Positions 1 to 4,816 of a DNA stretch of 6,558 nt are shown here, in pieces (the first letter of the stretch is position 1; each line of letters starts with the position of its first letter). The stretch is from positions 1 to 6,558 of the forward strand of contig JAFPYQ010000191.1 in the NCBI GenBank assembly GCA_017394475.1. Direction: 5' to 3'. Origin of the DNA: Oscillospiraceae bacterium (GTDB lineage: Bacteria; Bacillota; Clostridia; Oscillospirales; Ruminococcaceae). Below the pieces are notes generated by a model that was not told the origin of the DNA, made no database searches, and saw only the letters and a list, made by a program, of their open reading frames with translations. Both the position numbers and the translations under genes were made by a program.

Positions 1-303
1 AAGCACCATTTTTACTATATCCACCGTTTCACCATCAGTATAGCGCAGACCGTTGATGAATTTGCTCTCTATGCCGACTCTGCCCAGCATCTCGTTTATC
101 TCAGGGCCGCCGCCGTGAACGAGCACTGTGCGGATACCTACAAGATTGAGCAGGACGATATCGCTCATGACGGCATCCTTGAGCATCTCATTTGTCATGG
201 CATTGCCGCCATACTTTATAACAATGGTCTTTCCCGAATACTTCTGTATGTAAGGAAGTGCATCAATGAGCACCTTTGAACGGATCTCATCGGATATGTT
301 CAT
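1..303 (-). CDS. argB: Acetylglutamate kinase, N-terminal part (cut by window edge)
   Basis: The product phosphorylates N-acetyl-L-glutamate with ATP, the second step of arginine synthesis, in the cytoplasm. The 101 visible residues contain the hallmarks of the amino-acid kinase fold: [10 protein letters not shown] near residues 27-36 (phosphate-binding lysine and glycine loop), [11 protein letters not shown] at 60-70 (acetylglutamate-binding glycine loop) and [16 protein letters not shown] at 82-97. The family is normally about 290-300 residues, so roughly the first third is present; the rest lies beyond position 1. The ATG at 303 is chosen because the typical N-terminus (helix, then [13 protein letters not shown]) follows it directly and a GGAG lies at 318-321, about 14 bases upstream, which is somewhat distant. 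A strong promoter and a two-hairpin leader precede it. The frame is clean throughout. Identification is very secure from the motifs. Confidence 0.95.
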   Translation of the reverse strand, partial: MNISDEIRSKVLIDALPYIQKYSGKTIVIKYGGNAMTNEMLKDAVMSDIVLLNLVGIRTVLVHGGGPEINEMLGRVGIESKFINGLRYTDGETVDIVKMVL

Positions 304-324
304 TTTAAAAAGTTCAACTCCGTT

Positions 325-361
325 AGGGGATGATCCCCTGTTATTAGGTGTAAAAACACCT
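325..361 (-). promoter_or_regulatory. argB leader with two tandem hairpins
   Basis: Read on the minus strand, the predicted argB transcript starts near 362 and at once forms a hairpin, AGGTGT/ACACCT with a four-base loop (346-361). A second hairpin follows, AGGGGA/TCCCCT with a three-base loop (325-339), ending a few bases before the GGAG at 318-321. Both stems are perfect 6-bp pairings. They may stabilise the 5' end or affect access to the ribosome binding site. I see no T-run after either stem, so they are not classical attenuator terminators, and I cannot match them to a known riboswitch. Confidence 0.45.
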
Positions 362-368
362 GAATTCT

Positions 369-397
369 AATATATCATTTTTTCGCCGAAATGTCAA
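369..397 (-). promoter_or_regulatory. Sigma-A promoter for argB
   Basis: On the minus strand TTGACA (397-392) and TATATT (374-369) are separated by exactly 17 bases. The -35 is perfect and the -10 matches five of six positions of the vegetative consensus. Transcription would begin near 362, giving a leader of about 60 bases before the argB start at 303. This is the only good promoter between spoVG and argB on that strand, so argB is probably transcribed independently of spoVG, which has its own terminator. Confidence 0.75.
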
Positions 398-633
398 GAA
401 CAACAGGCGATATTCTTTATATACAGTGCTATTTTATCCGTTATGTAGTCTAAGCCGCCCGACCTATAATATAGTATTGTTGCTAATGCACTAATACAAA
501 GCTCAAAGACAGATGCCATAAGGCTTTGATGTTAAAAATCAACATAAAGTCAACCGCAGACTTTGCCCGTTCGTACCGCCGGCAAATATGCCTGTCGGGT
601 CGCAATATGAACGTCCTGCTCAAAATCATAAGC
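398..633. other. Non-coding stretch with short inverted repeats
   Basis: I see no convincing gene here. The left half is AT-rich and contains an isolated TATAAT at 465-470 with no usable -35. From about 497 there are several short inverted repeats: CAAAGC at 497-502 with GCTTTG at 523-528, AAAGTC at 546-551 with GACTTT at 559-564, and GGCA/TGCC around a four-base loop near 583-594. A plus-strand frame is open from 526 through the tandem repeats and into spoVG antisense, but it has no ribosome binding site and no recognisable domain. The segment 541-625 may be a dispersed extragenic element; its AACCGCAGACTTTGCC (552-567) resembles AACTGCGGGCTTTGCC at 6541-6556, with 13 of 16 bases identical. 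Confidence 0.4.
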
Positions 634-731
634 GAGGAGGGTGCAGGCTCAGCCTGCCGAGGAGGGTGCAGGCTCAGCCTGCCGAGGAGGGTGCAGGTTC
701 AGCCTGCCGAGGTGGGTGCAGCTCAGCCTGC
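634..731. repeat. Four-copy tandem repeat of a ~25-bp hairpin unit
   Basis: Four head-to-tail units occupy 634-658, 659-683, 684-708 and 709-731. Units 1 and 2 are identical, unit 3 differs at one position (C to T in the hairpin), and unit 4 is shortened to 23 bases with further changes. Each unit begins GAGGAGGGT or similar and contains an inverted repeat; in units 1 and 2 this is GCAGGCT/AGCCTGC around one base, so the array could fold as a row of hairpins on either strand. The array ends nine bases before the perfect promoter at 740-768. It is not CRISPR-like, because there are no unique spacers. A single diverged unit is found at 6442-6463. Confidence 0.85.
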
Positions 732-739
732 AAAAGGAC

Positions 740-768
740 TTGACAAATTTGTAAATTTGTCATATAAT
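740..768 (+). promoter_or_regulatory. Perfect-consensus rightward sigma-A promoter
   Basis: TTGACA (740-745) and TATAAT (763-768) are both perfect and are spaced by 17 bases. Transcription would start near 775 and run rightwards. A purine-rich AAAGGGAG lies at 793-800, and an ATG at 813 would encode only ten residues (MPPFFHGSIG, stop at 843-845). No gene follows on this strand until murC at 1305; the transcript would first run antisense through the whole of spoVG. Two inverted repeats overlap the promoter, suggesting tight repression. On the plus strand I see no intrinsic terminator between 775 and 1305. Confidence 0.7.
741..762. promoter_or_regulatory. Operator-like inverted repeat inside the promoter spacer
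   Basis: Perfect 10-bp arms (TGACAAATTT and AAATTTGTCA) flank a two-base centre, GT. The element covers most of the -35 hexamer and the whole spacer up to the -10, which is a typical placement for a repressor that blocks RNA polymerase. It does not match a consensus I can name with confidence; part of it (ACAAATTTGT) loosely recalls BlaI/CopY-type ACAnnTGT sites. The cognate regulator is unknown. Confidence 0.55.
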
Positions 769-775
769 CATTATA
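763..775. promoter_or_regulatory. PerR/Fur-box-like palindrome over the -10
   Basis: TATAATCATTATA is a perfect 13-bp palindrome around a central C and includes the -10 hexamer. Extended by one base on each side it matches the Bacillus PerR box (TTATAATNATTATAA) at 12 of 14 specified positions. PerR is a peroxide-sensing Fur-family repressor, and its sites commonly overlap -10 elements. AT-rich promoters can produce such palindromes by chance, so the assignment to PerR is an inference. Confidence 0.4.
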
Positions 776-804
776 GTATGTGCATATATACGAAAGGGAG
801 ATAC

Positions 805-836
805 AAAAGAAAATGCCGCCGTTTTTTCACGGCAGC
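805..836 (-). terminator. Intrinsic terminator of spoVG
   Basis: On the minus strand an 8-bp stem (GCTGCCGT with ACGGCGGC, including one G-T wobble) closes a GAAAAA loop and is followed by ATTTTCTTTT. It begins 15 bases after the spoVG stop codon. The plus strand lacks a T-tract after the stem, so termination is one-directional. Confidence 0.75.
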
Positions 837-851
837 ATCGGATAACATTGA

Positions 852-1151
852 TCAGAGAAGCCCTGCTTCCTCAGCCTCGACTTCGGCCTGCATAGCCTCA
901 ATGTGGCGGGTATAGGCATCGAGTATCTGGCTTTCGATGGACTGTCTTGCCTCGGGTGAGATGGGATGAACAATGTCACGGAAGATGTTGTTGTCATCTT
1001 TTCTGCTGGGCATTGCCACGAAAAGGCGGGATTCCCCCTGAACCACCTTAATATCGTGAATTGCGAGCTGGTCATCTATGGTGATGGAAATTATAGCTCT
1101 GAGCCTGCCCTCGGGCAGTATCTTCCTCACCTTAATGTCTGTGATAGTCAT
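852..1151 (-). CDS. spoVG: SpoVG family RNA-binding regulator
   Basis: This 99-residue protein is a clear SpoVG homologue. MTITDIKVRKILPEGRLRAI at the N-terminus, then AIHDIKVVQGESRLFVAMPS (30-49) and FRDIVHPISPEARQSIES (57-74), follow the family pattern closely. SpoVG proteins bind nucleic acid and affect septation, capsule, virulence or sporulation genes; the family is widespread in non-sporulating Firmicutes too, so its presence does not show that the host sporulates. The start at 1151 is chosen over an in-frame ATG 36 bases upstream because AGGAGG (1161-1166) sits nine bases before it and the family begins here. The C-terminal tail (84-99) is alanine- and glutamate-rich and variable, as is usual. 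The gene has its own promoter, leader hairpins and terminator. A strong opposing promoter at 740-768 would produce RNA antisense to the whole gene. Confidence 0.95.
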   Translation of the reverse strand: MTITDIKVRKILPEGRLRAIISITIDDQLAIHDIKVVQGESRLFVAMPSRKDDNNIFRDIVHPISPEARQSIESQILDAYTRHIEAMQAEVEAEEAGLL

Positions 1152-1189
1152 TTTTTGCGTCCTCCTGATATCATGAACTGAAAACAAAT

Positions 1190-1228
1190 GGACAGGTCAG
1201 CCTGTCCTTGATGAGCACTGTGTGTGCT
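1190..1228 (-). promoter_or_regulatory. spoVG leader with two tandem hairpins
   Basis: On the minus strand the predicted leader holds AGCAC/GTGCT around five bases (1214-1228), then GGACAGGCTGACCTGTCC (1190-1207), a perfect 7-bp stem with a four-base loop. The second stem is followed by ATTTGTTTTC, a partly T-rich tail, so weak transcription attenuation is possible. The ribosome binding site lies about 24 bases further on and is not sequestered by either stem. The function is unknown; the arrangement resembles that of the argB leader. Confidence 0.45.
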
Positions 1229-1236
1229 GGTAACAT

Positions 1237-1266
1237 ACTATAACTATTATAATACATAAATGTAAA
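1237..1266 (-). promoter_or_regulatory. Probable spoVG promoter
   Basis: On the minus strand TTTACA (1266-1261) and TATAGT (1242-1237) are separated by 18 bases, each hexamer matching the sigma-A consensus at five of six positions. Initiation near 1230 would place two hairpins at the start of the leader. The surrounding DNA is very AT-rich and a second TATAAT is present at 1251-1246 without a good -35, so the exact element is uncertain. I do not see the sigma-H pattern known for Bacillus spoVG. Confidence 0.5.
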
Positions 1267-1304
1267 TTATACATAAATTATTTATCAATCTTTTTTAAGG
1301 AGCT

Positions 1305-2729
1305 GTGAAATTTTTGATAACTCAGAATACAATCAATATCCTTGACGGCAAAAAACATATACACATGATGGGCATAGGCGGCAGCGGCATGTATCCGCTG
1401 GCTCAGATGCTCCATTCAAAAGGATTCTACATCACAGGCTCTGACAATAACGAGACAGACACACTCAAAGCGGTGAGGGATATGGGGATCACAGTCTATC
1501 CCCTGGGGCAGAGAGCAGAAAATATAGAAGGTGCCGATCTTATCATCTACACCGCTGCGATACTCCCGGATAATCCCGAATTTGTGGCTGCAAAGGCATC
1601 GGGCGTGCAGATGCTCGAACGCGCAGAGCTGCTGGGGATAATAACGGGCTGGTTTGACAATGCAGTGTGTGTCAGCGGTACTCACGGCAAGACCACTGTC
1701 ACATCCATGATAACCACCATACTCAAAAACGCAGGAAAGGATATATCCGCATATATCGGCGGAAAGCTTCCCATAATAGGCGGCAGCGGATGTATCGGCA
1801 GTTCCCGGACTATGGTCTGTGAGGCATGCGAGTTCAAGGATCATTTCCTGCACATGCACCCCGATATCGTCATCATCAACAATATAGACGAGGATCATCT
1901 TGACTGGTTCAAAAACCTTGACAATATAATAGACACCTTCGTGAAATTCGGCAATATGGCAGGCAATTGCGTCATCGCCAACTGTGATGACGAGAACACT
2001 AAAAAGGCCGTTGCCCGCATAGACCGCCCCGTCATATCCTTCGGCTATTCCGTTACGAATGACTGGTATGCTTCCGATATAGTCCGCGAGAACGGGCTCA
2101 AGACCACATTTTCCATATACCACAAGGGCGAGTTCTTCACAAAGGCGACCCTCAATATCCCCGGCGTGCACAATGTGCTCAATGCCGTGGCTGCGGCGGC
2201 AGCCTGCTATGAGAGCGGTGCCAATGCTGAGGAGATAGCACAGGGCATAGAGATATTCCGCGGCGCAAAGAGGCGCTTTGATAAATACGGCGAGGTAAAC
2301 GGCATAACCGTATGCGATGACTACGGCCATCATCCCACTGAGCTGCGTGTAACCCTTGAAGCGGCCATGGAGATGAAATTCCATAACGTTTGGGCTGTTT
2401 TCCAGCCCTTCACCTTCTCCCGCACCGCACTGCTCCTGGATGAATTCGCATCCGCCCTGTCCATACCCGATAAGTGCGTGATAACCGCCATCATGGGCGG
2501 CAGGGAAGTGAATACCTACGATATATATGACAAGGATCTGGGAGAAAAGGTAGAAGGCGCTGTGTATTTCCCCGATGAGCAGGATCATGACAGGAATTTT
2601 GAGCTCACAGCACAGTATGTGGCAGAACATGCCGACCCGGGCGACCTTGTCATAACTATGGGCTGCGGCGATGTGAACAAATGTGCAAGGCTCATACTTG
2701 AAAAGCTCTCCGAAAAATACGGCAGCTGA
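1305..2729 (+). CDS. murC: UDP-N-acetylmuramate--L-alanine ligase
   Basis: MurC attaches L-alanine to UDP-MurNAc with ATP, the first peptide-forming step of peptidoglycan precursor synthesis, in the cytoplasm. Motifs in order: HIHMMGIGGSGM (18-29, UDP-binding glycine loop), CVSGTHGKTTVTSM (122-135, ATP P-loop), NNIDEDHLD (192-200), NIPGVHNVLNAVAA (284-297), RRFDKYGE (323-330), DDYGHHPTE (338-346), FQPFTFSRT (366-374) and MGCGDVNK (452-459). The length of 474 residues is normal. In FQPFTFSRT the position that is usually histidine (FQPHxYSRT) is phenylalanine, which may be lineage variation. The start is uncertain: GTG at 1305 is only two bases after AAGGAG (1297-1302), while TTG at 1314 has an 11-base gap; both precede the conserved region. 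It is followed after 31 bases by the LexA-like gene and then the GGDEF gene, probably one operon. I find no strong promoter immediately upstream; the best is TTGATG (1208-1213) with TAACAT (1231-1236). Confidence 0.95.
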   Translation: MKFLITQNTINILDGKKHIHMMGIGGSGMYPLAQMLHSKGFYITGSDNNETDTLKAVRDMGITVYPLGQRAENIEGADLIIYTAAILPDNPEFVAAKASGVQMLERAELLGIITGWFDNAVCVSGTHGKTTVTSMITTILKNAGKDISAYIGGKLPIIGGSGCIGSSRTMVCEACEFKDHFLHMHPDIVIINNIDEDHLDWFKNLDNIIDTFVKFGNMAGNCVIANCDDENTKKAVARIDRPVISFGYSVTNDWYASDIVRENGLKTTFSIYHKGEFFTKATLNIPGVHNVLNAVAAAAACYESGANAEEIAQGIEIFRGAKRRFDKYGEVNGITVCDDYGHHPTELRVTLEAAMEMKFHNVWAVFQPFTFSRTALLLDEFASALSIPDKCVITAIMGGREVNTYDIYDKDLGEKVEGAVYFPDEQDHDRNFELTAQYVAEHADPGDLVITMGCGDVNKCARLILEKLSEKYGS

Positions 2730-2760
2730 CAAACTGACAGCAAAGGAGTGTATCCCTTAA

Positions 2761-3291
2761 GTGAACGATAGTGAAAAGCGCGTACTCGAGTATGTAAGAA
2801 AATGCAGCGCGGACGGCTATTCCCCGTCTGTAAGGGATATATGCCGCGAGCTTGGTTTTTCCGCGCCATCCACCGCCCACACATATCTCACAAGGCTTAT
2901 AAATGAGGGATACCTTGAAAGGGCGGGAAAGACAGGCAGGCAGATCCGCCCTGTTGAAGACCGTCCTGTCAGCATCCCTGTGGTGACGAAGTATTCCCAT
3001 GGGCTGCCAGTCATAGACCCGTCGGGCGAGCATGTATTCTTTCTGCCGGACAGAAAGCCACAGGGGCAGCTTTTCGCCATACACGCGGAAACACGCAGCC
3101 CCCAGACGGGTATAGAAGCATCGGATATAGTAATAGCCGAAACAACGGACTATGCTGCACAGGGTGAGGCGGCGGTGATACTCCAGGAAAATCGTTTTCC
3201 GGAATTCGTGCGCCTTCGCGCAGGAAGATCATCAGATGCCGACGAGCCTGTTATAGGGCGTATCATAGGGATAATACGCTACATTAGATAA
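2761..3291 (+). CDS. LexA-like winged-helix repressor lacking autocleavage residues
   Basis: The first 65 residues are a textbook LexA DNA-binding domain: RVLEYVRKCSADGYSPSVRD (7-26), then ICRELGFSAPSTAHTYLTRL (27-46) as the recognition helix-turn-helix, and INEGYLERAGKTGRQIRPVE. The C-terminal half aligns by eye with the LexA S24 peptidase fold (SIPVVTKYSHGLPVI at 71-85; GIEASDIVIAET at 117-128; PVIGRIIGIIRYI at 163-175) but its hallmarks are altered. The Ala-Gly cleavage pair is His80-Gly81; the RGDSM motif with the nucleophile serine is replaced by AETRSPQ (109-115), with Arg112 at the serine position and Ser113 one residue later; the general-base lysine (VKR) is Arg151. The total of 176 residues is slightly shorter than typical LexA at about 200. 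GTG at 2761 is forced because an in-frame TAA immediately precedes it; AAAGGAG lies at 2742-2748. It lies 31 bases after murC. It is probably a LexA-derived repressor that cannot self-cleave; its targets are unknown. Confidence 0.85.
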   Translation: MNDSEKRVLEYVRKCSADGYSPSVRDICRELGFSAPSTAHTYLTRLINEGYLERAGKTGRQIRPVEDRPVSIPVVTKYSHGLPVIDPSGEHVFFLPDRKPQGQLFAIHAETRSPQTGIEASDIVIAETTDYAAQGEAAVILQENRFPEFVRLRAGRSSDADEPVIGRIIGIIRYIR

Positions 3292-3330
3292 AATCATCGG
3301 GTATCCGAGGAAAGTGTAAAAGGAAAAAGT

Positions 3331-4773
3331 ATGGATCTACAGAAAATTGCAGACAGCTTTGCTGCCATGACCTGTATCATCTCAGTTGAAAGAAAGCAGT
3401 CGGGTCACGGGACGATCCGCATCGTAACTGGAAACAGAGCCTACCTTGATTCCATCGAAAAGCCTGCAGACGGCCTTGCCCTGCTGACACAGAAGTTCGT
3501 CCCGAACAGTGAATACTCGGTGTATTTCACACAGGACCTGAATTTCGAGGATGCGTGCTATAATGCAGCCGTAAAGAAAAAGTGTGTCCATTCCTACGTC
3601 CACCCCGAAAGGCTGGACGCCTGGTTCAACCTTACCTTCCTGCCCCTTGCCATCGAGGACGGGGATATCTGCTACTGCACCTATACCATGGAGATAGATA
3701 CATCCTTTGATTCGCATAATATGACCAGCATTTCGGGAGAGCTTTCTGCATCCGTACTCAGCACCTGCATCAAGCTGAGAGGATCCAATGATTTCCGCAG
3801 TGCCATAAAGGATGTGATAAAGGATGTCCGTGAGCTCTGCGGCGCCGAACACTGCTGCATACTGCTGCTTGATCAGCAGAACCGCACCTGCACTATGCTG
3901 GCTGAAGCATTCCCGCCGGATACGAATCTGCTTCCCATGGAGACATATCTCGACGAGAATTTCTACAACATTGCGGAATCCTGGGCTGATACCATAGGCG
4001 GCAGCAACTGCCTTATCGCCAAAGATGAACACGATATGCAGATAATCAAGCAGCGCAACCCTGTATGGTATCAATCCCTGACAGGGGCAATGGCAAAGCG
4101 TATCGTCATGTTCCCGCTGAAATTCAACAACGAGCTGCTGGGTTATATGTGGGCGATAAACTTCGATAAGGATAGTGCCGAAAAAATAAAGGAAGCCCTG
4201 GAGCTCACCACCTTCATTGTAAGCTCTGAGATAAGCAATTTCCTGCTCCTCAACAGACTGCAGAAGATGAGCTCGGAGGATACACTTACAGGCGTCATGA
4301 ACCGCAATGAGATGAACGGCCTTGTTGAAAAGATAAGCAGCGGTACCTGCGGGCATGGTCCCCTGGGCGTGCTCTTTGCCGACCTCAATGGCCTGAAAAG
4401 GATAAACGACGATGAGGGACACAACGCCGGCGACCGCATACTCAAAGCCGCTGCAGAAGTGCTCAAGGAGCTGTTCGATGTGCATGAGATATTCAGGGCA
4501 GGCGGCGATGAATTCTGCGTGATAAGCTATGATATAAAGGAAGAGGAGCTTGAAAAAAAGAAGGACGATATAAAATGCATCGCATCCTCAACCCCTGACC
4601 TCAGCTTTGCCGTGGGTACCTGCTTTGTCAGCGACAGGCGCGCTATACGCCCCGCCCTGCACCTTGCGGATGAACGCATGTATGAGGATAAAAAGAAGTT
4701 CTATCTCGAACACCCCGACAAGAGGCACAGCGAAAAATGGACCGCACTTAAAGCCGAAAAAGGCGAACTGTAA
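3331..4773 (+). CDS. GAF-GGDEF protein, probable diguanylate cyclase
   Basis: The 480-residue product is a predicted soluble signalling protein that would make cyclic di-GMP from two GTP. The C-terminal GGDEF domain (about 312-460) has DTLTGVMNRN (317-326), FADLNGLKRINDDEGHNAGD (349-368) with metal ligand Asp351, and the signature RAGGDEF with GGDEF at 391-395, all consistent with catalysis. The RxxD product-inhibition site expected nine residues before GGDEF is absent (FDVH at 382-385). Residues about 150-310 look like a GAF domain (CGAEHCCILLLDQQ at 170-183; RIVMFPLKFNNELLGYMWAINFD at 257-279). Residues 1-125 may be a PAS-like or other sensor domain that I do not recognise. I see no signal peptide or membrane helix. 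AAAAGGA lies at 3318-3323, seven bases before the ATG. It follows the LexA-like gene by 39 bases and is closed by a terminator, so it is probably the last gene of the murC operon. Confidence 0.9.
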   Translation: MDLQKIADSFAAMTCIISVERKQSGHGTIRIVTGNRAYLDSIEKPADGLALLTQKFVPNSEYSVYFTQDLNFEDACYNAAVKKKCVHSYVHPERLDAWFNLTFLPLAIEDGDICYCTYTMEIDTSFDSHNMTSISGELSASVLSTCIKLRGSNDFRSAIKDVIKDVRELCGAEHCCILLLDQQNRTCTMLAEAFPPDTNLLPMETYLDENFYNIAESWADTIGGSNCLIAKDEHDMQIIKQRNPVWYQSLTGAMAKRIVMFPLKFNNELLGYMWAINFDKDSAEKIKEALELTTFIVSSEISNFLLLNRLQKMSSEDTLTGVMNRNEMNGLVEKISSGTCGHGPLGVLFADLNGLKRINDDEGHNAGDRILKAAAEVLKELFDVHEIFRAGGDEFCVISYDIKEEELEKKKDDIKCIASSTPDLSFAVGTCFVSDRRAIRPALHLADERMYEDKKKFYLEHPDKRHSEKWTALKAEKGEL

Positions 4774-4776
4774 ACG

Positions 4777-4800
4777 AAAACCCCACTTTTGCGGGGTTTT
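4777..4800. terminator. Bidirectional intrinsic terminator
   Basis: Arms AAAACCCC (4777-4784) and GGGGTTTT (4793-4800) pair perfectly around an eight-base loop. It begins four bases after the GGDEF gene's stop codon and lies 16 bases from the stop of the convergent xylanase gene. The arms supply T-runs in both directions (TTTTG on the plus strand, TTTTCGTTT on the minus strand), so it can serve both genes. Confidence 0.85.
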
Positions 4801-4816
4801 GTCTATAATAGCAGTG

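Noticed and set aside
465..470. Isolated TATAAT as a second rightward promoter
   Set aside because: There is no acceptable -35 at 16-18 bases upstream; the region is simply AT-rich.
634..731. CRISPR array
   Set aside because: The units are contiguous with no unique spacers, and the repeat is an internal palindrome; this is a simple tandem repeat.
813..845. Ten-codon frame MPPFFHGSIG after a purine-rich AAAGGGAG
   Set aside because: Not annotated as a gene: it is very short, and most of it coincides with the spoVG terminator hairpin, which explains the sequence. It is kept only as a possibility in the promoter finding.
526..915. Open frame of 129 codons on the plus strand
   Set aside because: It runs through the tandem repeats, across the promoter at 740 and into spoVG antisense. 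There is no ribosome binding site, and its repeated peptide pattern merely reflects the DNA repeat.
1416..2732. Long open frame (438 codons) on the minus strand
   Set aside because: It lies wholly opposite murC, has no recognisable domains, and its composition (many Tyr, Ile, Cys, His) is that of an antisense shadow.
3497..3513. GTTC and GAAC half-sites as a possible LexA/SOS box
   Set aside because: The halves are in the wrong order for the Firmicute GAAC-N4-GTTC box and lie inside the GGDEF coding sequence. I saw no proper SOS box upstream of the LexA-like gene.
3382..4485. Long open frame (367 codons) on the minus strand
   Set aside because: It is the antisense shadow of the GAF-GGDEF gene; no ribosome binding site or family motif was seen.
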